Positions 22,422 through 33,822 are shown, counted from the first letter of the stretch. The stretch is DNA of 64,000 nucleotides from Parastagonospora avenae f. sp. tritici 18332-5 (GCA_022559985.1 JAFJTR010000010.1:186001-250000); one strand, 5' to 3'. The notes: generated from the letters alone by a model not told the origin. Program-made: numbers and translations.

Positions 22422-24048
22422 TCATGCGCCATCCGACACGTCTAGGTAAGGATCGCAACAAGACAACAGCACCTCGCATCGTAAGCCGTGTGCCTTGCCC
22501 ATTTCCAAGAAAGCGTTAACATCCCTGTCTCGTATTCCTTGATATGATCTGCTCCTCCTCATGTCCAGTACAAATGTCTGAAGTTCAGGCGTCGTGGTCT
22601 TCCAGCCCGGCTCTTCACCAGGCGCTCGTTCCAGGAATTCAGTATACAACTCCATCTGAAATTCACAATTTAGCCACTCATCGATGACGTAGATTTTTTT
22701 TTAGCTCGTCATAGACCGTCAGACTTGAAGGTAGGACGGATGCTAGCGAAGGCAGCTCTGAGCGAGGTTCTTGCCCAAAAAGAACGCCGATCGATATGCG
22801 TAGATCTGTCAAAGCAGTGAAGGCATAAAATGATCCAAGAGAGCCACAGAGTAGGGGTGAGAAGGTCAAATTATCATTTTTTACGGCGTCGTGAAAGTCA
22901 TCGTGGCGGACAGTGAGTTCCGTAAGCGTAGAGCGCACGTGGCCGAGCGCTTGCCTGAGTATGACAAAATTTAGTGGTATGGAGGCAGATGGCATATAGT
23001 AGTTGTAGAGTAGCGTCCTAAGATGTTGGGATCTTTGGAGGAGAGCACCTAGTGTTCTTGGTGGTGCCATCGAGCGATGTAGTTTGAGCGTATGAAGGGC
23101 ACTTGGGGCATGGACATCCGCAAGTGATTGTACTACCGGGTCTTTCCCATCAAGATCGCTCTGCGAGAGCTTTTGCATTGCGGTCATCTCCATTGTCCGG
23201 AGAGATTGGAGGCGAAAGAAGAGCAGAATTGTCTTGATTGAGAATGCGGCTTCCTCTTGGTTATCCAGAGAGATAGTGAATGGCACGTGAGACAGATTAC
23301 TGAAGATCGAAATTGGCGCTGCTCCATACATGTCTGCCACTGCGCGCTGGAGAAGGATTGGGAGCCATTTGTTGTGATCCCTCAGGAACCCAATATCCAT
23401 AGTGAGTGACTCGAGATTACAACACTGTGCTAGCAACAAGGCCATGATTGCGTAAACATCACGGTGTTCGACAATTTCTTTCTCCAATTCGACAGCATTA
23501 GGGAGCGTTGACTTCCGCACCATTGATTGGAGTAAAGTTTTGTCGAACCACTCCATGACACAGCCACCTTAGATGTCGCTTCGTTCCAGAGCTCGAACGC
23601 GTAAGTTCATCGACTTTACACTTTCAGCGTAGAAGCGATGTCGCAATACTGTGTCCAGCAAAGAGCCAATCTTGGGAGTGGACAAGTTGCAGATAGGCTC
23701 TTGATAGTACCCATAGCGATCCCACGTCAGAACGACGTGTCGGTACATTTCTACGGCCGTATGCCGATGTAAGGTTCTACAGGTACGCGACAAATTGGTC
23801 ATATCTGAAGCTGTGAGATGCGTGGCAATTGCATCTTTGAGTTCAGCGGGGATATAGAGGTAGCCTGTCCGTACGCAAGTACGGCTTAATTCACGGCGCA
23901 ATTGCGGCTCAATACAGTCTGTGCGCCAAGGGGCCACATGTAGATAAGAACCCTCCTTCTCCGCAAGGAGAGAGAGGGTAGTAGTCAAGTAATCAACAGA
24001 ATCATCTTGCCTGCTCACCTTTTGGCGTACGCCTGCGGGCGTACACAT
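22422..24048 (-). pseudogene. F-box protein gene with a premature stop and a homopolymer frameshift
   Basis: From ATG 24048 the minus-strand frame reads an F-box (YIPAELKDAIATHLTASD ... CRTLHRH) followed by leucine-rich-like sequence. It hits TAA at 23571-23569 after RALERSDI and then continues in the same frame (GGCVMEWFDKTLL...) for 290 codons to a stop at 22680-22678. Just before that stop is a run of nine A (22694-22702 on the plus strand as T9). Reading one base fewer there keeps the frame open (IYVIDEWLNCEFQMELYTEF) to 22422. Two independent lesions suggest a pseudogene; a sequencing error could explain the homopolymer. When intact such proteins are substrate receptors of SCF ubiquitin ligases. 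Confidence 0.75.
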
Positions 24049-24504
24049 CCAATAACCGGTCAACCGACATAGCCCATGATTTTCGTTATTCTGGCGAGTT
24101 ATTTGGCAGTTATCTTGCAGCTCGTAATCTCAAAGTATGACATCGGCGGTCTCTTGAGCTCGAAGTCTGCGTTCAATGAAGAATGTCAAATATAGCATTC
24201 CGGCTGTGCCTCCCCCACTTGTCACGCCGCAAGCCAAGACGCTACGGTAGGGGGAAGCACCTTGAATTGACCCTGAGCGCATGCCGAGAAAATCGGAAGG
24301 AGGCTGTGAGTCACCCCTATGACTTCGGCTAGGTGTTCATTTCTGCTCAATGTCCCGAGATACAATAATTCCGTTGAGTTTGTAAAGTTCTTAGTTCAAC
24401 CGAATAAGCATTCAGAGGCACACTCATCTTGACAGTGAATGAGAAGCGCCACATGGAGTGTCGATGTCTTTTGCAGAAACGCTTTCAGAGCCCAGGAAAG
24501 CTTC
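24049..24504. other. Intergenic region
   Basis: About 450 bp between two minus-strand genes. No gene or repeat was recognised. Confidence 0.5.
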
Positions 24505-26661
24505 TTAGTCTTCAAAACGGCCGAGCAAACTGCCAAACAACGAGTTGTTGATACTCTGCAGCGTGAAGTCGTCGATGCATCCAAAGTCGCCCGTTGGACG
24601 GACACTTTCCGTAAGACAACCGTTGCTGTCGCCTGTGTTAGTATTGTATTGAGATAAGTTTGGCTGTTCAAACCAGTCGTCATCCCATTGAGTCGTTTGT
24701 GGCTGTTCAGACACTGCGCCAATCGCCGGAGAGGTCACTTTTCGACGCAGTATTATAGTCCCAAAGTACGGTATGCTGAGCTTCAGTGTGACTTTGTCTT
24801 TCTCTAGGCATCCATCGTACTCTGTTTGTCCATCCTGTTCTTTTGCGCCCACTGCTACGTAGCCAACTCCGCTGGTTGCGGCTGCTTCGACGTCAAGGAT
24901 ATGCTGCATGATACTTGCGAGCTTTGAACACGTTGTGTCGTTTCCCAGACCCTTCAAGATATCGAGAGTGCGCTCCATTATACCACGGTCACTGAGGTGG
25001 CTTTCAGCGAAAACTTTGACGATATCGCTGTTCAGCAGCTCATCTTGCACGGTAAAACTCAACGCATCGATCTGCGCAAGACAAAGTACGGTCAGGGCAA
25101 TGAAGGCAAGGTAGTCCACGCCGCGGCAGTAAAAGTGCCCGGAATTCCATATACGGAACGTGACGTATCGGGTGAGCGTCTCTCGTGCGGCATTTGCGGC
25201 TGCTATCTTGCTATGGGCATGCTGCGAAGCGCCTAACATGTATGGTAGATGCAGTCGCATGACAAGATGATAATGCGAGAACTGGTAGTTGATGCGAGAA
25301 ATTTCCTCTAGTGGATTATCAATAGTGTTTCCATAGCAAGGCGAGAAATCAGGTACCGTCCACCACCGAGGAAACATCTCATGGGCCGCTTGTTGTATTA
25401 ATGCTTCCACCTCATTAAGAAAATCTGGTTCCTTTCGCGGCCGTGAAATTTGACCATGTTTTAAGATACGTCCAGCAATGGTACATTACAGACGTGCCAT
25501 ACGATCAATGGGCTGGCATTGCGCCAACATCTCAGGCTTTAACGCGCGGGTCTCCAGTGATGACTGTGGGAGTCCCAGAGTCACTGACAAGTAGCGATCC
25601 ATCTCGATAATGCGAAAGCATAGAACATCTGGATCGAATCCAGCCTTGGTTGTAGGATCCAAGATTCTATAAGCCGATGACTTGTAGCCTTTGTGTAGGC
25701 CGATCGTTTGTGCAACTCCGGATGCGCGACGAACAGCCAACCATGCTCGATGAAGGTTGCCTGTGTAGTTGTGGATCATGGCTTCGACCATGATACACTC
25801 CACGCCTTCAATAGATGCATTTAGTGCATCATCAGTGGTCACTAGCCTGATTGCCGTATCAATCGCGCCGCTCATGATCATCTCGAAGCGATCTCGCAAT
25901 GACATGGACATTTTAGGCGCCGAAATTGCGCCTTGAAGAAGGCTTCCTAGAAACAACAGTTTCCGTGCGATCAAAACTGGATGACATCCTGGTGGCGGCA
26001 ACTGCAAGATTTGCCTTGTCGATGTTGTTTCACGACTCAACATTGTTGCACTCGGGGTGCAAAGATTCATGTGCGAGTGCGTCGAGAGGCTTACAGGGAG
26101 GGCGTGTATAATTAAAAGATCAGCCTGAGAAGGCCAATGATCCATGAGTTTCCTTGCTAAGCCAGTGTAATTATCAGAAAGCGATGTCTCAGGACGCTGT
26201 AGTGTGTCTGCGAGTGGGAGTACAGCTTCATCGGTGCCGGACTCCAGATTCTTCGCGAGATTAGTCTCATATTCACGAGGAGGGAGACAAAATAGAAATG
26301 CACATACCGCCGGTCTTGTTCTTTGAGCCGTATTGTCAGTCAAGCATGTCGTTGTGCGTGTTGCATCGGCTTTCTGAAGCAGCTGTTGAAGCACCTCTTC
26401 CACTCGGCTCAAGCGAGCTTCAACACCCGCCTCTTTTCGCTTCTTATGCAACTCCAGCTGCTCAGCATCAATGTACTCTTGACTAACACATGATGTTTTG
26501 CGCCGAATACAGTTATCGCATGCTGTGTTCGTGTCTAAAGTGAAGACACATCGGACTTTTCTTCGATTACAGGCCCAGCACGAGATTGTCCCTTTGCGAA
26601 CTTTTCGTCGTTTGGTCGCTGGCTCATTTCCAGGAACATATGACACAGATGTCGCCATCAT
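24505..26661 (-). pseudogene. Zn2Cys6 transcription factor gene with an in-frame TAA
   Basis: The minus-strand frame from ATG 26661 encodes a Zn2Cys6 cluster (Cys28, 31, 38, 48, 51, 58: CWACNRRKVRC ... CDNCIRRKTSC), a short coiled linker (RLSRVEEVLQQLLQK) and a fungal-specific transcription factor domain. A 57-nt intron (26307-26251, GTATGT...GAAG) is likely; it keeps frame. At 25488-25486 a TAA interrupts the same frame between DRMARL and CTIAGRILKHGQ. Coding then continues without shift to 24505, giving about 699 positions overall. Related proteins usually carry a residue such as Gln here, so CAA to TAA is plausible. Unless the stop is bypassed, the product is truncated in the middle of the regulatory domain. 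Confidence 0.8.
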
Positions 26662-27006
26662 TGACGAATTTCGATCACATGCAGAGTGATGGCAGGATTA
26701 CAAGGAGGATGGGGACGTTTGGATAGGTGGGTGTTGTTGGCTGCTTCCCCCGAGCTCGGTGACCGAAACCGCGCTAAGTTAAGTTCCAAGTGTTCGCCGA
26801 AGCCGAGACGTACGCATGCAACTGCCTCGACACCCTACGAATAGAATCTACGATCAGACATGTATTCTATCTAAATTCAATGAGCTAGAACTCGATCGAG
26901 TTGCACGACGCACGTACAACAAATCGTCCAATCAAGCTTTGCCGCGCCACTCCCGCCTTACGAAAGCCTCTGCATCTGTGAACTTGTAGTCTGGCAAAAG
27001 CTTATT

Positions 27007-27212
27007 TGTTGCGGTTATGAGGAGAAGCAGACCAAGTGCTGGTGTTCTGGTGCTACTTCCTCACTTATCGAGTATCTCTTACCTCAGCTGTATCATAGAT
27101 ACGTCATGTAAACAGACCCTGCTCTGGTCCCTTCTGGGATGCAGACGAGCAGAACACGACACAAGAACAATACACAATACTTTGATTAGACTGCATTTTC
27201 CACACTGCAACA
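27007..27212 (+). mobile_element. Solo LTR, family A, copy A2, inside the NmrA-like gene
   Basis: A 206-bp element with inverted ends TGTTGCGG and CTGCAACA, flanked by perfect 5-bp duplications TTATT (27002-27006 and 27213-27217). It is nearly identical to A1 at 15056-15252. It lies within the last exon of the minus-strand NmrA-like gene. The complete ends and duplication mark a young or well-preserved insertion. Confidence 0.93.
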
Positions 27213-28321
27213 TTATTCCACTCATCACTGGCCTCAAACGCTCCATCATTGATCGCCAACAAGATGTTCGGAACCATGACCCGAGACACTGCCTGAATCT
27301 GCTCAGCCGGAATAGACGGATGCGCAGCCAACGGCGCCCATTCGCTCTCCCAACTGCCAGTCTCCAGATCTTCTTTCTTGAGTCGAGTAACGTCGAAAGT
27401 ACCGCCTTCAGTAGATTAGCAAAGACGGACTGTATATCTCAAAAGCTCAAGACGAACTACGAGTTCTCTCACCCAGCGCAATGAGTTCGCCAACACTCAT
27501 AGTCGTGCCGGCCATTCCGCCCACCACAGGCCATTCGCCCTCGAAATCAATCGCTCTAGCAACGACAGCCGCAAGATCCTGCACCGTCGTAAAGGTAATC
27601 ACACTATCCTCGCCTCCATCAACTATAAGCATCCTGCGCTTCGCAAAGTCAAACGGCGTCTCGAAAGCCGTCAAGTGCGTTGCCGATTTATACGGCGCGG
27701 TGAGGTAGTTTGTAAACAGACCTGGTTGGAAAAGGCAGTACTCCAGCACTTTCGCGTCTTTATTGATGTCTTCGAGGTACACGCGTGTTTTGGCTTTGTA
27801 GAGATACGGATCCAAGGACTTTGAGCTAGATCTTGTCAGCCGTTGGGAATGCCTGGTGGGTATTACTCACGAGTCACGATTCTTGGGCGCAAATTGCTTC
27901 ACGCCCCATTCGCTGGGAGCGAAGCGTTTCATGCCAGCTTGGATGCATGCGTTGATGAGGTTCTTCTGCACAGCGATAGCTTCATCTTGGTTGCGATGGG
28001 GAGCGATGAAGGATAGCACTGTGTGCACACCTTGGAGAATTCTTGTTAGTTTTTCGGTGCTGGTGTAGGCGGTCTTCACAAATTCGACACTTGGCCGTGG
28101 TTCGATGGTCGAAATGTCCTGAAGCGCTGTTAGCTCGTGTATATGCCTAGTTGGAATGTACTTACACGACGTGTTAGAACGACGATATCATGCTTCCTAG
28201 TAGCGACGAGTACATCGACGATTTCTGATGCGACGTCTATGAAATTTTAGCAATGTGCTTCTAACGTCACCTTAGAGTAAGCTATACTTCCAGTACCGCC
28301 AGCAATTACAACTTTGACCAT
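27104..28321 (-). CDS. NmrA-like / isoflavone-reductase-like NAD(P)-binding protein, 3' end replaced by an LTR
   Basis: Five exons: 28321-28288, 28236-28166, 28118-27871, 27825-27473 and 27405-27104. All introns have GT-AG ends and give one frame of 335 residues. The N-terminal Rossmann motif AGGTGNVASEI spans the first splice. SEWGVKQFAPKNRDS and the YLTAPYKS region are typical of NmrA-like redox sensors or isoflavone-reductase-like enzymes. The last exon runs into solo LTR A2, and the final 36 or so codons down to the stop at 27104 are LTR sequence. Skipping the LTR and one target duplication gives an open frame to 26932, about 322 residues, whose last 24 codons have the usual family tail. 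The present protein therefore has a foreign C-terminus; activity is uncertain. Confidence 0.85.
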
Positions 28322-28716
28322 TCTCAAGGTTATATGTTTCTCTGTGCGTTAGTGCTAGAGTTCGTAACGAGTAGGATAGCTAAAAGAAGGACACAAGAGT
28401 AGAGGAGACGAGTTGCAAAATTACAAAGTAAGTTGAAGCTCGGTGCAAGGCAAGACTCGATCTAAATAGAGGCTTCAGCCGAATTTTCGGCCGAAAGCCA
28501 ATGTGACTGGAAGCCACATTGGCATTTTCCAACGCCGAGTCTCGGTACTTCCGGTTCAAGAACCTACTATTCCTACATCAAGCCGCCTGTTCGTCTTCGC
28601 TGGCACCATCATCTGCTGTCGTAATTCCTAGACCAATACAACGGCGTGGAAGCCGAGCACACAGGACATCTCCTGCATCGCTATGGATTCTTCGCATTCG
28701 GCTGAATGTCCATTTG
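28322..28716. other. Intergenic region
   Basis: About 390 bp between the NmrA-like start and the exonuclease stop, both on the minus strand. Nothing else recognised. Confidence 0.55.
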
Positions 28717-29968
28717 TTACTGCAGACCCATCAACTCCAGCACATTCCAGTGAACAAGGTCCCTAGCCGCGATCGCATCCTCAAGACTATCGTGGCCTGT
28801 CTTACTCTTCATCTGAATATCCCTGCCAAGGTTACGCTTCGCCAAGGTCTTGAGTGAGAGGTTGCCAGGCTTGTGTGCTGGTCGTGGTTCTTCCGGCTTT
28901 ATGTCAGTCGTCATCACTTCCAAGGGTGGACTTGCGACGCCTCCCTTGATGTTGGCCATATCCGGTGACGCAACTCTGTCTTCGACGCCTTCCTGCTTGA
29001 GTCTGGCTTCTTCTTCTGCCTTCAATTTAGCTTCCCCCTCTTCCTTCAACTTCACCCGACCAGATTCTGTCACGAACGAATCAACGATGACTTCGTGGAA
29101 CCATCGCAATGATCGCAAGTCGTTCACGAGACCATGACCGACGACCACCGTGTGGGGTCCAACATATCTCCAAATAGCCTTACGGGCTGCGGTTTTTCCC
29201 CTCAAGACGGTCTTGTCTCTCCTCGCCTTCTTGATATCCCCCCAAGTGACGCCAGAGTACCTGGTGTTGAGATGCGACATTTCAACTTCCGGCTCGACAA
29301 AATTGTCGATTAGGACATTCTCGGAGAAGTAGTCGATCAAAGTTATGCGTATCAGTTCAGAATCGCCATTGGCTGCTTGACCCATCTCGCAATCAATCGC
29401 GACAGCGTGTCGAATATCGCATCCTTGTGAAAGAGGTGTCGGGTAACACTGGTAGAGCCCGATGAGTTCAGGTAGAGCCTGGTCGCGCGGAACATGCTCC
29501 AGAGCGCCGCCGCAAGGTTCGGTTGTTTTGATCGCAGGTTGGTCGCAACATGTCCAAACTCTGTTGATACAGTCTCCTAAATGGAACCTACACCGGAATT
29601 TTGGTTCTTCTAGTGCGGCTACTGCTGGAGTGTCGGCTTGCGCGATCGCCTGACCGTCCGTATGCGATTGACTGGGCGATTCGAGCGCGGCTTTCTTATT
29701 TGGGGTCTCGGCCTTTGGTTCTTTCGTACTCGCAGGAGTCGGACGTTTGCGGAGCAGTCGCGACATTGCTTCATTTGCGTTAGCCTCATTGTGCCTCTCG
29801 ATGAAAAGGCAACTCACGTTTGCCACATCCACTACATCTCCTCTTCAGCAGCAGCTCCTCCGCGTTGAACGATTGGAAAGTGAAGCCGTATTTCTCCAGG
29901 ACTTCTTGAGGCTCGGCAAGACTATACAGCAACGCGAGATAGTCTGCCGTGCACGTGATCGGCGCCAT
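28717..29968 (-). CDS. DEDDh RNA exonuclease (REX/REXO family)
   Basis: Two exons, 29968-29818 and 29768-28717, with a 49-nt intron, give 400 residues. An in-frame ATG at 30040 would add 24. The exonuclease core has motif I AVAIDCEMG, motif II GHGLVNDLRSL and motif III HDSLEDAIAARDLV, i.e. Asp-Glu, Asp and His-Asp of DEDDh 3'-5' exonucleases. Between motifs II and III lies a charged Lys/Glu-rich insertion (LKEEGEAKLKAEEEARLKQE). The N-terminal part has CSGCGK and CGGALEHVP cysteine pairs, likely zinc-binding. The family trims 3' ends of rRNA, snRNA and tRNA precursors in the nucleus; REX1, REX3 and REX4 cannot be told apart with certainty here. Confidence 0.88.
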
Positions 29969-30040
29969 GAACGCTGTCCAAAGCGCAATTGGGCGACGCT
30001 GTTGTAAAGATGGTGAGCAAGATTGATTACCTGAGGCCAT

Positions 30041-30614
30041 GCATAAGTAATAGCTCACAATTGTAATTGATTGCGATTGCTATGTTGTCGTGCAGGAATG
30101 AGCAAGTGTAAAGTTGTTCCCGGTAACCAAACAGCAAACTAGGCTAAGCAGGATCGAGCGGACCCACTTTAAATCCGGTATCATTCGAGCACCACAAAGG
30201 TTACGCGAACACCGGTACGCAAGATTTTGCGGACCTTTGCTGCCACTGCGGTGATTTCACAAAGCTTGCGACACGGCGCCGCAAGCAATCGTGACGTACA
30301 TCATGTATGCTAACATAAGCGAGACTTCATGGAGACCTTGGGAAGACCTTAGAGAAGGATTCATTTTTAACTGGGTATATCAGAAGAAGAGGAAATGGGG
30401 GGGGGGGGGGAAGAGAAACTTAGACTTAGATCTATGAACTTTTGTGGAAGATGTGTGACGAAAAAGAGAAAACTGAGTTGATTTGCTAAATCATGTGAGT
30501 AATTTTTTCATTCTAGTATTTCTACCATGCGTTATCTGATCCGCCTGCTTTACACCCTAGCTAAAACTAAAGTCTCTATCATAAATCCGTAATACGCTAG
30601 TCAACTTACTATCT
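30041..30614. other. Intergenic region with a G15 run
   Basis: About 570 bp without a gene. It contains a homopolymer of 15 G at 30396-30410 within a purine-rich strand, a possible site of slippage or G-quadruplex formation. Confidence 0.6.
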
Positions 30615-31972
30615 TTAACCCGTCCCAGCTAATTGCAGATATCCATCTACATGGTTGTAGACGTAGAAATGATGACGACCCTTTTCCCCGTCCACCCTGA
30701 ATTGCATAGGCCAACAAGAACGAGGAATGATCGCACTGAAAGTCTCGCAGAGGGTTTCGAAGAACTCCATGCCTGGTCTCCGGATCTCTATGGCCTGAAA
30801 GTTTGGGGGCAGCGGGGTGATCGAAGCGTCTCTCATACTCGTAGCAGGCCTGTACAAAGCTTGGCCAAAGACTCTGAGTGACTTCAGATTAGTGAAGTGA
30901 GCAAGCGTGTCTATTATCCCTAGCTCATGTAGGTAGTCATGGCCCATGGGCATCGCATGCGCTGATTCTGTCAAGTCAAGATGTTCAAGTGTAGGAGCGG
31001 CTGATGCGATCTTGCGGCAGAGCTCGTTGAAACTCCCTTTGTCGGTAGCTCTTCGGAGGCGCCACATTGAGGAGTCCTTCTCGACGAGATGTAAACGAAG
31101 ATCTTTGAGCTTGGGACACTTCGATATCACGGTACCCGTCCGATCACAAATAACTTTCAAAGCCGAAGCCGGGTCATCCAAGAATAGTTCGATGTGGTGC
31201 TAGATGATGAGCCGCATTATATCTAGATCAGGCCAGTTTGAAAAGTCTAGAATGAAATACTGGGCACCAATATCAAGAGTGCCTAGATTTATGAATGCCA
31301 TCCAGGTGGTACAGGGAGGGTGTTGCAGAGCTTGAGCGTGTGTAATGGACAGAGAACACCAGGACGATAGCTCGCTGCCTTCTCATGAAGTAAAACGAAG
31401 AGAATTTTCTTTCCTGAGTCATCTTTCATGGAGCCAGGAGATGCGTCACTGCTAATCTCCAGTTGTTCGAGGTTCGGAGTGAGAAGTAGTAAAACGCCAG
31501 CGGCCCCACCAAGACCTGTCTTGACTAGACCATAGAGAAAATTGTTACGTTGATCGCAATTCAGTCCCGCGTGGATTTCATAGCAATCTTGGGGACGGCA
31601 AGCAGTCCTTGGAATGTAGAGATCTAAGCCTCGTACCAAGTGTCGAAGAGGCGCATTGTTGACAAGTGTTCGTATGAGTAAGATGGTGAACGTCCACAGA
31701 TCTTTGTACTCGAGCCAGTGAGCTTTTGGAGCAGCGTACGGGCGCTCTCGTGCAACTGGCAGGAAGTATCGTGAAACTGAACAAAGATTTGAAAGTGTTC
31801 GCTGGCACTTGGGTAGGCCAGTGAGATAGCCAAGGATCTGTAGCAGGAGCTCATGTGGAAGATCCGAGAAGCGGGTCATGGTTGTGGTTGAGACCTGGGT
31901 TTGTGGTGGTGGTTCGGTAGATGAGTTGTCCAGAAAGTTAGTAGCCGCTGGGTAGTGGCTAGAAATAATCAT
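30615..31972 (-). pseudogene. Second F-box protein gene with frameshift and premature TAG
   Basis: The minus-strand frame begins with an F-box (RFSDLPHELLLQILGYLTG; ATG 31879 precedes it, while the ATG at 31972 adds 31 residues). It reads leucine-rich-like sequence until TAA near 31289. The next coding frame (MAFINLGTLDIGAQYFILDF) begins at about 31302, overlapping the end of the first by about 14 bases, so the two are out of phase. That frame is broken by TAG at 31202-31200 (between MRLII and HHIELFLDDPASAL) and then stays open to the stop at 30615. No intron resolves both breaks. Either the gene is decaying or the TAG is recoded. F-box proteins normally select ubiquitin-ligase substrates; here the product would be truncated. 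Confidence 0.65.
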
Positions 31973-32530
31973 CGCGCCTACCTTAATTCCTCGCTAAGCA
32001 TAATCAATCTCCACGTTTCTGCCTGTTCCAAAGTCCGGACCCTAAATTCGCTTTTCGCTATGTAGTCCTATTATTCATTCCTTGACGTCATTACCGTCAC
32101 AAGATAGAGCAAGTCGAAAAGGCGATCGTTGCAACTACTTCCTGTGTTTCTGATTCAACAGCATGATGAGTGAAAAATGGCGGAATCACAGACAAGGCAA
32201 TCCAAGTCATCTTGGCAATGTATTTTGGTTGTGAGTGTAGATCATTTGTGTGGGTATCATAACTTTTTCTTCTCCAACTCATTCCGACTAGCGATCAACG
32301 CCACGGACACGTTGCTTGACGCTTCCGCCACCGCGACGTATTAATCATCACGAGCACTGCTCGTATCTTTCTTATCATCGATATCGTAATCAACGTCCAG
32401 CGTCTTGAAACCATCAAGTTTCCATCAAGTCGTCTTTATGCCGCCTCATGGTTCGGAAGTCCGGCTTCCACATCCGGCTCTCAGGTGACGATTCGCGATT
32501 TCAATCGAACATCGACGTAAACTCCTCGAA
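31973..32530. other. Intergenic region
   Basis: About 560 bp. No gene, repeat or RNA recognised. Confidence 0.5.
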
Positions 32531-32881
32531 TCAGACAGGATTATTTAAGCCCTCGCTTATGGTCTTCTTAACTCTGAAGATGACGTCGTGCCGGTCGACC
32601 GTTGTGTTGAGATTTGGCTGAGAGACGATGATGCGGTTGATGAGGCATTTGTGTAGCGCGGACTCAGCGGCGATGTCAGAGTCGATGCGCGAGCAGCGGA
32701 TGATGACGATGATATGCTGAGAGACGGGTGCTTGAGGAAGACACGAGCGGGCGGGAATTGGGCGACAGAAGGCATCTTGAAGGTCGAGATAGATCGATTG
32801 TTTGCTAGGTAGAAGTGTGCTTTGGATCTCAGGCTGTATGGCTTGATGTGAATGATGTTGATCGTTGTTATCCCTAAAAGC
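32531..32881 (-). other. Open coding-like frame without a start codon
   Basis: The minus-strand frame from 32881 to the TGA at 32533-32531 is open for 116 codons. It has balanced, protein-like composition (SIYLDLQDAFCRP, AAESALHKCLINRIIVSQPN, DRHDVIFRVKKTISEGL) but contains no ATG. It begins right after CCTAG, which could be a splice acceptor. It may be the last exon of a gene whose 5' part I could not find, or a remnant. The overlapping serine-rich frame at 32557-32907 with an ATG looks like its shadow. Confidence 0.35.
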
Positions 32882-32884
32882 CTA

Positions 32885-33822
32885 GGGCGCAGCTCACTTA
32901 TGTACACTCACCCGATACCCCAAAAGAGTCACAAGTGTGGAGTCACAGGTGTCAGGCCGTTTCGGGCACTCACGCGACGATCCCGTGAGGTCAGCGCACG
33001 TACTTAGTAACCGATATACCTGGGAACACGTGCAAATCGCCGGTCTCGCGGATGAGGATCGCAACCGAATTCCGGGTAATATTCATGATGTGTCAATTGA
33101 ACACGCGAACTTTTCGTATACTTTCCATTGTCCCGGAATTGTTTTCCGCAGCTGCGAACGCACCCATGTGAGATTCGCGAGTGATGCCTGAATACGGCTT
33201 GAATGAGATGCATTGGCTTGAGAGATGGCCGAGACGTCGTTTTGTGTGATGTTCGTGGAGCTGTGGAATTTTGGTGTTTGATGCATGTGACAAACCTCAT
33301 GGCCCTTCCTCGGCGGCGAACAGTGCGGGGTGCAGCTGGGGCTAAACTGAGAAAGAATTATAGCTTCACAGGCTTCGGATCTTCTTCGTCGCTGGAAATA
33401 AATGGCTCCTGCATGCCGATGATCGCAGCTGAACTTGAATACGAAGATCTCTCATGTACCGGTATGACATCGCGACCGCGACGGGTAAAACAAGGAGGAT
33501 CAACGCAAGGTCGCACAAGAACATCTACCCGCAACGACGTATGCGCAATTCTTCCATCGCACTGCTTGGAAGTGCTTCGCTGCCAAAGCCAAGGAACTTC
33601 TCGACCAAATCTCGAAACTTCCAAGACGTTTCAATCTGCGTCGTCAACGGCATGAATCCGCAGAGCCGCGCAGCTTGGCTGTTACCCACACAGACCGTCC
33701 AAGCGTGGGGGTGTTGCAGCTCATGTACCGCACAATTCCTGCTCTTCTATACCGTTGTCCAATAAAGAGCAGTTTCTTATACTAATGCTTTACTTAGGTA
33801 CTCGACGGTTGTATGGCCTGCA
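32885..33822. other. Intergenic region with weak open frames
   Basis: About 0.9 kb. Overlapping open frames on both strands (plus 33203-33655, minus 33358-33624) show no family features. No repeat was recognised. Confidence 0.45.

Noticed and set aside
26251..26307. In-frame segment of 19 codons read as protein in the Zn2Cys6 gene
   Set aside because: It begins GTATGT, has a CTAAT branch-like site and ends GAAG, so it is treated as an intron of 57 nt.
32557..32907. Minus-strand Ser/Thr-rich frame with an ATG
   Set aside because: The neighbouring frame (32531-32881) has balanced composition and looks like the real coding frame; this one is its shadow.
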